Source: an uncultured Oscillospiraceae bacterium (GTDB taxonomy: Bacteria; Bacillota; Clostridia; Oscillospirales; Acutalibacteraceae). Taken from it: DNA of 64,000 bases. Within the stretch, counting starts at the first letter, position 1. Each line of letters begins with the position of its first letter. The DNA is taken from NCBI GenBank assembly GCA_900539425.1, contig UQBX01000003.1, forward strand, positions 1-64,000, in the 5' to 3' direction. The position numbers and the translations under genes are program-made. The notes under the pieces were generated by a model. That model was not told where the DNA came from and did not search any database. It saw only the letters and a list, made by a program, of their open reading frames with translations. Of the stretch, positions 34,017 through 43,159 are shown in pieces.

Positions 34017-35564
34017 CTAATATTCAACAACATTCACTAATTTATCTAAAGTGTTTTTATATGAGTTAAATTTTGAATGACCCTTTTCCATTTTAATTGT
34101 CTTTAGGTTAGGGTAGTATTTCAATATATCTTCAAGGGTGCTTGAAGATATGATTGAAGATGCGGGCAGAACAATTGTTTCAATTTTGTCGAACAATCCT
34201 TTTTTCATTCCGTAACAGTTGATTGTGCAGTTTTCTGGCACATTATAGGTTTTGTCATTCTTTCCTGCTGGATAAATTTTCAATTCCAGAGAGGAACCGC
34301 TTTTATCATAAAGTACTCCGTTTATACTCTCATAATAAGAATTGCCTGTTGCAACATTTATATTTTCCAGATAACGGTATTCATAGTAATTCCATTGCTT
34401 TGAAATTGAATAACAATTTTCATGAATGTTTATAGTCTTTAGATATTTGTTGTTCGAAATGTTTGTGCTTGCATAACTTGTAAATGTACACCAGGAAGGC
34501 ACGTCGTATGTTGAAGCGGTATATCCTTCGCAGTATTCTATAAGAGACCAGGTGCTTCCGTTGCTGCTGTAAAGAGCGCCATTTACAAATCGGTATTGCC
34601 AGAAATCTATCTCAATGTCAAAAAGTTTCGGGCAGTTAAGAGCAAATTCGCTGGATATTCCAAGATTTGTGTTTTTTGGGAAAGTAATTTTTTGTAATGA
34701 TGAGCAGTTGCTGAAAGCAGAACCGTTTATCCACAAGTTATGGTATTCAACGCTGTCTTTAAAAGTAACAGTCTCAAGTGTGCTGTTATCCTTAAAAGTT
34801 TCTTTTGATATTGTGTATAGATTTTCTCCGTCAAACTTATCAGGAACAATAATATTTTTATCATTTCCCGTATATTTAGTTACTGTTACTTTAGAATCAC
34901 TTATCGTATATTCCCAATCGTCATAATTGAGCACAGGTTCTGAACTTGTATCTGATGCGCCGGAATTTTCAGATTCTCCGGAATTGCCGGCGTTAGTTGT
35001 ATTATCCGAGCCGGAATTGCTTGATGAGCCTAAATTGCTTGACGAGCCGCTTCCGTTTGTGGTTGAATTTGCAGTTCCATCTGTATTGCTTTCTAACATT
35101 GAAGATGAAGTTGCTGTACCTGCTTCGGGGTTAGTGATGTTATCTGATGCGTCCGCTTGTTCCGAAAAAGAGCTTTTAGTTTCATTACTTTCGGTTATTC
35201 CAAGCACTTCATCAAAAAAAGACTCAATTCTTGAAACCGGTTTTTCCTGTACTGCTTCACTTCCGGAAAGAGAGGCTGTATTTTCAGTAGCCTCAACAGG
35301 AGAAAGCAAATAAGCGCTTAGTGGTATGAGCATAATAAGCAATACAAGAGTTGTTAATATTGCTGCTTTATGTTTTTTAGGAAGGGAAGACAGCTTGGCA
35401 GCAATATCTGTTATATATACACGAATACGTTCTTTAACAGACATATCTGTGTTGATTAACTTGGTGCTGTCATTTTCCTGCCTTTCAACAGGAGTCATAC
35501 AGTTAAGGCATATACTTGCTTCATCGGGCAATTCGGCGTTGCATTTTTTACAATTAATTGACAA
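34017..35564 (-). CDS. Zinc-ribbon, membrane-anchored LRR protein
   Basis: 515 residues starting at TTG 35564, which has AAAGGAG 7 bases upstream; the ATG at 35597 is too early. Order: zinc ribbon CKKC...CLNC (residues about 5-23), one membrane helix (AILTTLVLLIMLIPLSAYLL, near 80), a Ser/Asn/Gly/Thr-rich linker (about 140-220), then LRR_5/BspA-like repeats ('IVPDKFDGENLYTISKETFK', 'GSAFSNCSSLQKITFP', 'NVATGNSYYESINGVLYDKS'). The ribbon is inside and the LRR domain outside if the helix has the usual direction, making it a candidate sensor across the membrane. First gene of the LRR / HTH / kinase operon. Confidence 0.8.
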   Translation of the reverse strand: MSINCKKCNAELPDEASICLNCMTPVERQENDSTKLINTDMSVKERIRVYITDIAAKLSSLPKKHKAAILTTLVLLIMLIPLSAYLLSPVEATENTASLSGSEAVQEKPVSRIESFFDEVLGITESNETKSSFSEQADASDNITNPEAGTATSSSMLESNTDGTANSTTNGSGSSSNLGSSSNSGSDNTTNAGNSGESENSGASDTSSEPVLNYDDWEYTISDSKVTVTKYTGNDKNIIVPDKFDGENLYTISKETFKDNSTLETVTFKDSVEYHNLWINGSAFSNCSSLQKITFPKNTNLGISSEFALNCPKLFDIEIDFWQYRFVNGALYSSNGSTWSLIEYCEGYTASTYDVPSWCTFTSYASTNISNNKYLKTINIHENCYSISKQWNYYEYRYLENINVATGNSYYESINGVLYDKSGSSLELKIYPAGKNDKTYNVPENCTINCYGMKKGLFDKIETIVLPASSIISSSTLEDILKYYPNLKTIKMEKGHSKFNSYKNTLDKLVNVVEY

Positions 35565-35684
35565 AATATAGCTCCTTTGCTCAGATTTTGTATACAATTT
35601 ATTTTAATATTATTAAATAAAAAAGTAAAGAGTTATATATTATTTTCAAAAATATATTCTTATATACTCTGACGGCATATAGAT

Positions 35685-35714
35685 TTGATTATGAAAATAT
35701 ATTATCATTATACA
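35685..35714 (+). promoter_or_regulatory. Promoter of the structured RNA near 35.8 kb
   Basis: TTGATT (35685-35690), 18-base spacer, TATACA (35709-35714). The start would be near 35721. Confidence 0.6.
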
Positions 35715-35720
35715 GAACAG

Positions 35721-35907
35721 TTTAACTGTTTCAACTAACCCTTTTTGGTGCTGGATACAGAGTTGAATAACACCTCCGTGAAAACGGAACCCTCTACAAG
35801 CAAATGTCTGTATGAAGCATCGGGCGCTAAGTATCCTGATTCGCAACCCGGGAAAACTTGGCGCTTCTCAAAAAGAAAACTCCCCTTCATTATGAACGGG
35901 AGTTTTT
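35721..35907 (+). ncRNA. Unassigned structured RNA, about 185 nt, with its own promoter and terminator
   Basis: No open frame. Pairings seen: closing helix CTTTTTG (35741-35747) with CAAAAAG (35869-35875); second helix ATACAGA (35755-35761) with TCTGTAT (35807-35813), enclosing the hairpin TCCGT-GAAA-ACGGA (35775-35788); third helix GCGCTAAG (35824-35831) with CTTGGCGC (35857-35864). Together they form a three-way junction, followed by a terminator. The next gene is convergent, so this is not a leader riboswitch. Length fits 6S RNA, but 6S is one long hairpin with a bubble and its consensus was not recognised; SRP RNA, tmRNA and RNase P were not recognised either. Confidence 0.6.
35876..35907. 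terminator. Bidirectional terminator at the end of the structured RNA
   Basis: AAAACTCCC pairs with GGGAGTTTT around CTTCATTATGAAC; T-rich tails on both strands, so it can also end the lipocalin-like gene on the minus strand. Confidence 0.85.
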
Positions 35908-35917
35908 GCGTGTAGGA

Positions 35918-36592
35918 TTATTGTGCCTGTGCAGATGTTGATTCAGCTGAAGTGCTTTCTTCGGAAACAGAAGCACGGTAATCATCAATCATATCCTGAA
36001 TGGATTTTTGGTTAAGCGAATCAACTCTGTCAAATTTGTTAGGCTCGCGGTCCTCCATAACTGTACCGTTAGAATCGGTCATGGTAAGCGTAAGAGTATC
36101 GCCAACAATTTTGTATTTGTAAATTACGCTCTGATTAGAGTTCGGATTTTTAAGAATAAGATCGTCACCCTTTACTTCGTATTCGCCGTCAAATGAGTAT
36201 GTGGATAAATATGACGTGTAGGTGCCGTCTTCAAAAAATTCATAAGCCGTAAGACCCGGAGCACTCTGGCTTTGCCATTTGTTTACAAGTTTATCCTTGC
36301 TCATTTCACCTGCAACATATGAAACAGGGTTTACATCAGCAACAGAGCAAATTACAATGGTGCCAATTGCAAGTACGGCTACAACGGCTAATACAACTAA
36401 AAGAACTACCTGTTTAGTTGAGAAAACACGCTTTGGGCCTCTTGCTCTTTTTTTCTTTTTATCAGTTTCTTCAGGAACATCGGAAACCGTATCTTCTTCT
36501 GCCGAAAGTTCAGTTGTCTTTTCGGCGTTGTCAAAATTAAGCGCATCCAGATCTTTCATTAAATCTTTTTCGTCAAAATCTTTGTTGCTCAT
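35918..36592 (-). CDS. Membrane-anchored protein with lipocalin-like (DUF5640-type) domain
   Basis: 224 residues from ATG 36592 with AAAGGA 12 bases upstream (the ATG at 36601 overlaps that site). Acidic cytoplasmic N-terminus of about 60 residues (KDFDEKDLMKDLDALNFDNA), a basic stop (KKKKRARGPKR), one membrane helix (VVLLVVLAVVAVLAIGTIVI), then an outer domain: 'LVNKWQSQSAPGLTAYEFFE', 'DGTYTSYLSTYSFDGEYEVK', 'GDDLILKN', 'YKIVGDTLTLTM'. This W-YEF-DGTY-G-Y-GD-LTL order is that of lipocalin-like DUF5640 domains. Role unknown. A Ser/Thr/Ala tail ends the protein. Confidence 0.75.
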   Translation of the reverse strand: MSNKDFDEKDLMKDLDALNFDNAEKTTELSAEEDTVSDVPEETDKKKKRARGPKRVFSTKQVVLLVVLAVVAVLAIGTIVICSVADVNPVSYVAGEMSKDKLVNKWQSQSAPGLTAYEFFEDGTYTSYLSTYSFDGEYEVKGDDLILKNPNSNQSVIYKYKIVGDTLTLTMTDSNGTVMEDREPNKFDRVDSLNQKSIQDMIDDYRASVSEESTSAESTSAQAQ

Positions 36593-36671
36593 ACTGTTCA
36601 TTCCTTTGCAAGTATTGCTTCTGTTAATTATATGAAAACAGATTTTTATTTTATGATTGTGTTACGGGCAA

Positions 36672-37853
36672 TCAGTCTTTTTTGAGTCCTTTTTTCCTCA
36701 GGAGGGCATCAATCTTGCCTGAGCAGTCAAGGAGGGAAGATACAGAAAGGTCATGGTTGAGAGTGTCAAGGAAGTATGCAACATACTTTGAAAGCTCAAC
36801 TGACTGATACCATTCTCTCTTAAGAAGTTCGGGCGTCTGATATACACCGTTGGTAGTAAATACTTTTTCAAAAACTCCGTTTTTGTAAGCTTCGTCAAAT
36901 ACATCAAGGCCGTTTGCAAAAAGACCGAAAGTTGTGCATACGAAAATTCTTGAAGCACCGAGATCCTTGAGCTTTTTTGCTACCTCAAGCATCGATTCGC
37001 CTGATGAAATCATGTCATCAACAATTATAATATCTTTTCCTTTTACTGAATCACCGAGATACTGATGTTCAACTATAGGATTTCTTCCGTTTACAACTCT
37101 TGTGTAATCTCTTCTCTTATAGAACATTCCCAGATTTACGCCAAGCTGAGTAGCAAAATAGATACATCTGTTCATTGCGCCTTCATCGGGGGAAATGACC
37201 ATAAGGTGATCTTTATCAACGTTCAAATCGCTGATGGTGTTTACGATTGCTTTAATCATCTGATATGTTGGCATAACATTTTCAAATGATTTGTGCGGTA
37301 TCGCATTCTGAACTCTCTGATCGTGAGCGTCAAAAGTGATTATATTTTCAACGCCGAGATTTACGAGTTCCTGAAGAGCCATTGCACAGTCAAGTGATTC
37401 TCTGCTTGAACGCTTGTGCTGACGGCCTTCATATAACATTGGCATGATAACAGAAATTCTTTTAGCCTTTGATGACGCTGCCGAAATAACTCTTTTAAGA
37501 TCAGAATAATGATCATCGGGTGATTTCGGTACAGTCATTCCGTACATGTTGTATGTAACGCTGTAATTGAAGCAGTCGGTTACAATATAAAGATCGTAGC
37601 CGCGCACTGTTTCGTTTATTACAGCTTTTCCTTCACCGCTGCCGAAACGCGGATTGGAAATGTTTATTTTGTATGTTTCTCTCTGATATCCGTAAAACGC
37701 TATAGAACCCTGATGTTCAAGAGCCTGTGTTTTACGCCATTCTACAAGGTATTTATCCACCTTGTCCGCAAATGCCTCACAACCTGGCATCGCTATGATT
37801 CCGAGCGGGCCGTAAGGTATAGTTTCTACGTTCTGAGCTGTTAATCTTGCCAT
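36672..37853 (-). CDS. prs: Ribose-phosphate pyrophosphokinase
   Basis: 393 residues, longer than the usual 310-320 by an N-terminal extension and insertions. It makes PRPP from ribose 5-phosphate and ATP for purine, pyrimidine, His and Trp synthesis. Visible motifs: 'ISVIMPMLYEGRQHKRSSRE' (catalytic flexible loop region, DRQ-like), 'ENIITFDAHDQRVQNAIP', and the PRPP loop DIIIVDDMISSGESMLEVAK. AAGGAG lies 7 bases before ATG 37853. A 7-bp inverted repeat (37882-37914 region) sits between it and the upstream yfhO-like gene. Confidence 0.9.
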   Translation of the reverse strand: MARLTAQNVETIPYGPLGIIAMPGCEAFADKVDKYLVEWRKTQALEHQGSIAFYGYQRETYKINISNPRFGSGEGKAVINETVRGYDLYIVTDCFNYSVTYNMYGMTVPKSPDDHYSDLKRVISAASSKAKRISVIMPMLYEGRQHKRSSRESLDCAMALQELVNLGVENIITFDAHDQRVQNAIPHKSFENVMPTYQMIKAIVNTISDLNVDKDHLMVISPDEGAMNRCIYFATQLGVNLGMFYKRRDYTRVVNGRNPIVEHQYLGDSVKGKDIIIVDDMISSGESMLEVAKKLKDLGASRIFVCTTFGLFANGLDVFDEAYKNGVFEKVFTTNGVYQTPELLKREWYQSVELSKYVAYFLDTLNHDLSVSSLLDCSGKIDALLRKKGLKKD

Positions 37854-37976
37854 TTTGCTTCTCCTTCTTTTCCGTTTGAAGCGAGCGGCAACAGTTAAAA
37901 GTCTGTGCCGCTGAGCTTTACGGTGGTATTTTACAACATAATCAATATGATGTAAACACAGAATTTTAACTTTTTA

Positions 37977-40900
37977 CTAATTTGTCATTAATTGCTTTTT
38001 CTTTTTGGAATTTTTTATTTTAAATACCGAAAACGCAGCAGTGCATAAAAGGGTGGCGGCACTGATCCCGGCACCTGCCGCAAGCATCTTCGGTCTGTAA
38101 ACATATTCAACAGTGTGTTCACCGGGTTTTATCATAACTCCAAGCTGACAGTCTCCTATTTTGAATGTTTCAGCTTTTTCACCGTCAATATATACGCTCC
38201 AGCCCTCGTCATACGGAATTGACGAATAAAGAATACAGTTTTCTTCTGCATTTACAGTGCCTGAAAGTTCAGTATCCGTATGTTTAGTAACCTGCATTGC
38301 CCCCTTTCCGAGCTTTGCGTATCCTGCATCAAGTACTTCTTTATCTACGCTGTATGCGTAAAATCCTACATTCTCATCTCCGATATCAAGTGACGCGCAG
38401 TCAAGAGAAATCGTAAGATATTCACCGGCTTCATAGTAGCCGAGATCAATTATATAAGGAGTTTCAATATTGAATGAATTTGATTCGTTTCCGTGAATTA
38501 CGCTGATATCTGTTATTTCGTTTGCAGAAACATAAAGATATAGATTTCCCTCTGTCGCGGTTGAGATAGTAACAGCAGTTTCCGAGTATGACGAACTGTC
38601 TGTTTTTTCTATCCAGTGAAGACCCTCTTCGTCAAAGTTTTCACCGCTCATTCCGGTAAAGGTGGTCTGTTCATAGTTTACGGGTACGAAAACATTAGAA
38701 TAGCCTGTTGCAAGATCAAAGAAATTTTCTTGAACTTCAAAAGGATTACCCTCTGCAGTATACCAGCTTTCAACATTCTGATTTACGCAGAATACTTTCG
38801 GAAGGGTATAGTCATTCTGATATACTGTTACAGCTCCGTCCTCGCTCTCGTAATACTTCGTGTAGTATTCTGTTGATGGTCTTGTCTTTTCATCCCTGTA
38901 AATTAGATATTTGATGTTGTACATCATGTTGTATACGGGCGTCTGTGTGTTATAGGTATAACTGTTTATTCTGTTTCCGTACATACCAAGGCTGTACTGA
39001 AGTCCCGAATAGTTTTCATAAGCCATTGAGGAGAATATGCTCATTCCGTTATAACCGTAAAGGCAGGAATCCATTCTTGTATTAAGCGAGCAAAGTTCTG
39101 TTCTGTAATCAGAATCGTCATTGCTTTCTATATAGTTTACGGCATCTGTATATGACGCGTAGTTTGCCGTGTATGCGCTTTGTGTCTGGTTGAAAGAGAA
39201 AGCATTTGGATCAGAAATAACTACTTCGCAGAAAGCAAGTGCTGTTACCAGCATGCCTGCAATAAGCTTTGAAACGCTGTGTCTGCGTAAAATGGCAAGC
39301 AGCCCTGTATATAATACAACAAAAGCAAGAGTTACATATATTGTCACGTCACTCATCTTTTGAGTCTGCATTTCACTTGCCACTGCGATGAATAATACCC
39401 AAATAATTCCCGTTGCAAAGATTTCTTTTGCCTTTATACCTTTCAGATTAATAAGTCCTTTAAATGCTATTGTAAGCAGTATAAAGGAATACATAAATGA
39501 AAATCTGTAAGGCAGGTCATTTGGAAAATGGAATGCGTGCCAGAAAAAGTTAGCAAAATTGTTGTTGAAAGAAATAAAGAAAAGCACTATCAGAATTGAA
39601 TATACTGCTTTTTCCCTTATTTTTATTTTTGAATTTATCATATAAAGGGGGACAAGCAATACTGTCAGTACCGAAGTGTAAACATTTGGCAGTACGTCGC
39701 TTCCGCTTGAGCGGATAGTTGTTTCAAGCGCCGCAAAATGTGATTCTATAAAATCAAGAACGGAAAAATATGATTCTACCGTATCGGGGGTGCTGTCTGA
39801 GGTGGCACTGCAACCTGTAAGAATTGAGTAAACGGGCAACAGGAAAAATGCACATAACAGTCCTGCAAAAACAGAATAAAATGCAAATTTCAGACCCCGG
39901 TCAATAAATCTGATATGAAGAATATTTTTTATACTTTTTTTGGGAGTCGGGATGTATCCTTTGGAATATTTGCCCTGATAATCAGAAATAAAGAAGTAAG
40001 CAAGGAAATATATTACCGAAAAGATACAGCACATATATCCAATATAGTATGAAGAATAAATGATGTAAATAAGAGAGCAGAGGTATAGTTTTCCTTTGCC
40101 TTTGTTAATTATATTTTCAATTCCGAGAACAAGAAGGGGGAGCCCTACCATTCCGTCAAGCCACATAACATTCCAGAAGTATGCAAGAAAATATGCTGAA
40201 AAAGCGTAAAATACTCCGAATGCAGCTGAAGCAGGTGAATGTCTGTTAAGGCTTTTTTTAATATAGAATGAAAAAGTGCCTGCGCTCAGAACGCATTTTA
40301 CGGATACTATTGTTGTGATTGCAAGAGGCATTTCATCCCTGTCAAACAGGAAAATGATAGCAGAAAACGGGCTGGAAAGATAGTTGAAGTAATTACCCAA
40401 AAAGCTTGAACCGCCGCCTGAAGTCCAGCTGTATAAAAAGCTTTCTCCTCCGGTTACTCTGTCAAATAATTCTACAAAAAGAGGGCCGTACTGATGATAC
40501 AGATCCATTCTCAGAACAGTTGTATCGCCGAAAGGAAAGCAATTAAATATTAGAAGAATAAACAGCATCAGTATCAAAGCTGTTGCCATTGAAAGAAATA
40601 CAAATCGGTTTCTGAAAAAGAGTTTATATATTCTGCCGTTTTTAAAATCAGATGCGGGTTTTGCGCAGTCAAATATCAATATTCTTGATACAGGATAATC
40701 AAGTATGAGAATAAATATAAACACAGCAAACCATGCGGTGTAATCATAAAAGCCCAGAGTCCTCATAAGAGTAAGTATTCCTGCATAAATACCCAGATGT
40801 GCTGCCGCATTTATTAACGAATAAAGAATCTGAAATAATGTTGAGTTCAGCGAATTGTTTTTGTAAACGAAAAACTTTTGTGTCAAAAACAGCACGATTT

Positions 40901-41081
40901 CAGCCGCCGCAAATCCAACAGAGCAAGATACGGAAGTATCAAGCCCTAAAAAAGTTTTTAAAAACTGCTTTACCGCAATAAGAACAAAAAAAGAAAAAGA
41001 GAAAGACAAAACATAATTAACGGTTTCGCCGTTCATGAATGAATTTGTGTATCTCTTTTTCGTGCTTAAAGTTATATCCAT
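37977..41081 (-). CDS. YfhO-like membrane protein with N-terminal GtrA-like domain
   Basis: 1034 residues. The first 140 residues contain four helices in the pattern of GtrA-like proteins ('FAAAEIVLFLTQKFFVYKNN', 'ALINAAAHLGIY'-like, 'VSRILIF'). Then comes the YfhO family body: 'FGDTTVLRMDLYHQYGPLFV', 'ELFDRVTGGESFLYSWTSGG', about 12 more helices, a large outer domain (YSSIPYDEGWSVYIDGEKAE near 950) and a final helix. YfhO proteins are linked to lipoteichoic-acid glycosylation in Bacilli; GtrA-like proteins move lipid-linked sugars. The fusion of both fits a role in glycosylating a cell-surface polymer. Divergent from spoIIIAA across a 110-bp gap. Confidence 0.82.
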   Translation of the reverse strand: MDITLSTKKRYTNSFMNGETVNYVLSFSFSFFVLIAVKQFLKTFLGLDTSVSCSVGFAAAEIVLFLTQKFFVYKNNSLNSTLFQILYSLINAAAHLGIYAGILTLMRTLGFYDYTAWFAVFIFILILDYPVSRILIFDCAKPASDFKNGRIYKLFFRNRFVFLSMATALILMLFILLIFNCFPFGDTTVLRMDLYHQYGPLFVELFDRVTGGESFLYSWTSGGGSSFLGNYFNYLSSPFSAIIFLFDRDEMPLAITTIVSVKCVLSAGTFSFYIKKSLNRHSPASAAFGVFYAFSAYFLAYFWNVMWLDGMVGLPLLVLGIENIINKGKGKLYLCSLIYIIYSSYYIGYMCCIFSVIYFLAYFFISDYQGKYSKGYIPTPKKSIKNILHIRFIDRGLKFAFYSVFAGLLCAFFLLPVYSILTGCSATSDSTPDTVESYFSVLDFIESHFAALETTIRSSGSDVLPNVYTSVLTVLLVPLYMINSKIKIREKAVYSILIVLFFISFNNNFANFFWHAFHFPNDLPYRFSFMYSFILLTIAFKGLINLKGIKAKEIFATGIIWVLFIAVASEMQTQKMSDVTIYVTLAFVVLYTGLLAILRRHSVSKLIAGMLVTALAFCEVVISDPNAFSFNQTQSAYTANYASYTDAVNYIESNDDSDYRTELCSLNTRMDSCLYGYNGMSIFSSMAYENYSGLQYSLGMYGNRINSYTYNTQTPVYNMMYNIKYLIYRDEKTRPSTEYYTKYYESEDGAVTVYQNDYTLPKVFCVNQNVESWYTAEGNPFEVQENFFDLATGYSNVFVPVNYEQTTFTGMSGENFDEEGLHWIEKTDSSSYSETAVTISTATEGNLYLYVSANEITDISVIHGNESNSFNIETPYIIDLGYYEAGEYLTISLDCASLDIGDENVGFYAYSVDKEVLDAGYAKLGKGAMQVTKHTDTELSGTVNAEENCILYSSIPYDEGWSVYIDGEKAETFKIGDCQLGVMIKPGEHTVEYVYRPKMLAAGAGISAATLLCTAAFSVFKIKNSKKKKQLMTN

Positions 41082-41192
41082 AAAATTCCTCCCGCTTATA
41101 CCTATAATATATCATATGAAAAGCATTTCTTCAATAAAATAAATCGTAATAATTCAAAACAGCCTGTCATATATCTTAACTGAGGTGAGATA

Positions 41193-42110
41193 ATGTCGCT
41201 AAATACTCTTATCCCGTGCTTGTCCGACGGCATAAATGCAGCCCTTTCTGAGTTAAACGCAGCTGCGCTCAATTCCATTACAGAAATAAGGCTCAGAAAA
41301 AATTTGCCGCTCGTGCTTTGCGCCGGTAAAAATGTATATTTCATAACCCCTAAAGGCAAACTTCTCAATCACTGCAGTGAATATGCATATAGAGTTGATG
41401 AGGAAGAGTTCGATGTTGTGTTCAGAAGGCTCTGTAATTACTCCGTTCACTGTGAAATAGATAATCTTGTAAACGGATATATAACCGTTAAAGGCGGCAA
41501 CAGAGTAGGTGTGTGCTCAACTGCCGTCAGAACAAACGGTGCGGTTACCGCTGTCAAAGAAATAACTTCTCTTAACATTAGAATTGCAAAAGAGATAAGA
41601 GACTGCGCAAAGCCGATTTTGAACCTGCTTTATGTTAATGATTTCCCCAGTATAATTGTTGCTTCTCCTCCGTCAGGAGGTAAAACAACATTTCTAAGGG
41701 ATTTCACAAGATTGATTTCTGGCGGTTTCAATAATAAATACATAAAGACTGCCGTTATTGACGAAAGAAACGAAATTGCCTGCAAGGATGACGGAAATAT
41801 TACTGCCGATTTGGGTGTAAATACAGATGTTATAACAGGCTTTTCCAAAGCCGCCGGCATAGAGATTGCAGTAAGAACTCTTGCGCCTCAGATGATAATC
41901 TGTGATGAAATATCATCGCTGAAAGAAATTGAGGCAATGAAAAACGGATTTCTTTCCGGAGCCGCATTTGCCGTTTCTGTGCATGCCAAGTCAAAAGAAC
42001 AGCTTATGAACAAACACATTGTAAGAAACCTTATTGCAACAAGGGAATTTAGTTATATAGTTTTGCTGAAAGATTACACAAATGAATTTGAAATAATGGA
42101 AGTAAGCTGA
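41193..42110 (+). CDS. spoIIIAA: Stage III sporulation protein AA (ATPase)
   Basis: 305 residues. Secretion-ATPase fold with the unusual Walker A 'ASPPSGGKTTFLRDFTR', Walker B 'MIICDEISS', and 'AVSVHAKS'. It is thought to power the SpoIIIA-SpoIIQ channel between mother cell and forespore. GAGGTGAG lies 5 bases before ATG 41193. First gene of the eight-gene spoIIIA operon; in model species it is under sigma-E, but no clear sigma-E promoter was recognised here. Confidence 0.93.
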   Translation: MSLNTLIPCLSDGINAALSELNAAALNSITEIRLRKNLPLVLCAGKNVYFITPKGKLLNHCSEYAYRVDEEEFDVVFRRLCNYSVHCEIDNLVNGYITVKGGNRVGVCSTAVRTNGAVTAVKEITSLNIRIAKEIRDCAKPILNLLYVNDFPSIIVASPPSGGKTTFLRDFTRLISGGFNNKYIKTAVIDERNEIACKDDGNITADLGVNTDVITGFSKAAGIEIAVRTLAPQMIICDEISSLKEIEAMKNGFLSGAAFAVSVHAKSKEQLMNKHIVRNLIATREFSYIVLLKDYTNEFEIMEVS

Positions 42111-42115
42111 GTGCG

Positions 42116-42577
42116 TTGAAAATTATAGGAATTCTGCTGATAAATATCGTCTGTACGGTAACCGGAATATATTTTGCTTACAAAACAAAAGAACGATGTG
42201 AAACAGCTCGTCAATTGCTCCAGATGGCGGATATGATGGCGGTCGAGTTATCTTTTTCCGCAGATAATTCACGTAAAATAGTAAATCGTCTGCGGAAAGA
42301 AAAATCTCTTTCCAGGCTGTCATTTCTGAATGATGTTGATTTTGAAAACATAAATATTAAAACGGGACTTGATCCGGCGGATGACGAAAAAGTAAATATG
42401 CTTTTTAAAAATTTAGGCAGTACTGACGTTCAGTCTATGCTTAAAATAATAAACACGTTTAAAGAAAGCATTTTGGCAAGCCTTTGCGGCTATACGGATT
42501 ACAGTAAGAGCCACAGCCGCCTTTTTACGGCGTTCGGTGTTCTGGGCGGACTTGCCGTTTCAATAATGCTTATATAG
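42116..42577 (+). CDS. spoIIIAB: Stage III sporulation protein AB
   Basis: 153 residues, GspF-like membrane protein with an N-terminal helix (IIGILLINIVCTVTGIYFAY), a central helical domain ('RQLLQMADMMAVELSFSADN') and a C-terminal helix (LFTAFGVLGGLAVSIMLI). Starts at TTG 42116, 3 bases after the spoIIIAA stop; the ribosome site is weak, suggesting coupling. Confidence 0.9.
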   Translation: MKIIGILLINIVCTVTGIYFAYKTKERCETARQLLQMADMMAVELSFSADNSRKIVNRLRKEKSLSRLSFLNDVDFENINIKTGLDPADDEKVNMLFKNLGSTDVQSMLKIINTFKESILASLCGYTDYSKSHSRLFTAFGVLGGLAVSIMLI

Positions 42578-42587
42578 GAGTATCCCG

Positions 42588-42782
42588 ATGGATGTAAATT
42601 TTATTTTTAAAATAGCCGCTATAGGAATTATAATCTCGGTTCTAAATACCGTACTTGTCAGAAGCGGCAGGGAAGATCAGGCAATGCTGACTACTCTTGC
42701 GGGTATTGTTGTGGTCCTTATGATGCTGATTCCTCAGATAAGCGACCTCTTTTCAACCGTAAGAACTCTTTTTGACCTATGA
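42588..42782 (+). CDS. spoIIIAC: Stage III sporulation protein AC
   Basis: 64 residues, two membrane helices (IAAIGIIISVLNTVLVRSG and LTTLAGIVVVLMMLIPQI). AGGAG precedes ATG 42588. A core channel subunit of the SpoIIIA complex; its stop overlaps the next start (ATGA). Confidence 0.92.
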   Translation: MDVNFIFKIAAIGIIISVLNTVLVRSGREDQAMLTTLAGIVVVLMMLIPQISDLFSTVRTLFDL

Positions 42783-43159
42783 TACATATAATAGGAATTT
42801 CCGCCGTGGCTCTTATTTTCGGGCTTTTTCTGCGGCAGCATAACAAAACTGTATCTTTGATACTGATAATATTTGCCTGTATTGCAGTATTTCTTGAAAG
42901 TGTTTCATATCTTACAGATATTATTGACACGCTCAGCGGTATGGTGAGCGGCTTAGAAGAAACATCTGCCTATTTAAAAATAATGTTCAAGGTGCTGGGT
43001 ATAGCGCTTATTACACAGATTATCTCCGATCTGTGCAGAGATTGCGGCGAAAGCGCTCTTGCGGGGCAGACGGAAGTTGCAGCGAAAATATTTATTGTGG
43101 CATTGATTTTGCCGCTTTTACAGGCAGTTGTTAAAGTTATTACGGGACTTGCATCATGA
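42779..43159 (+). CDS. spoIIIAD: Stage III sporulation protein AD
   Basis: 126 residues with several membrane helices and the family segment 'YLKIMFKVLGIALITQIISD' followed by LCRDCGESALAGQTEVAAKI. Membrane partner of AC and AE. Overlaps both neighbours by 4 bases. Confidence 0.92.
   Translation: MIHIIGISAVALIFGLFLRQHNKTVSLILIIFACIAVFLESVSYLTDIIDTLSGMVSGLEETSAYLKIMFKVLGIALITQIISDLCRDCGESALAGQTEVAAKIFIVALILPLLQAVVKVITGLAS

Noticed and set aside
34927..35313. Plus-strand open frame of 128 codons opposite the LRR protein's linker
   Set aside because: It is the mirror of a Ser/Asn/Gly/Thr-rich low-complexity linker in the real minus-strand gene.
35721..35907. 6S RNA or riboswitch at the structured RNA
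   Set aside because: The visible helices form a three-way junction rather than the long 6S hairpin, and the next gene is convergent, so there is nothing downstream for a riboswitch to control.
41082..41192. Possible sigma-E promoter before spoIIIAA (GTCATAT at about 41167)
   Set aside because: The matching -10 box would place the start inside the gene; no better pair of boxes was seen.
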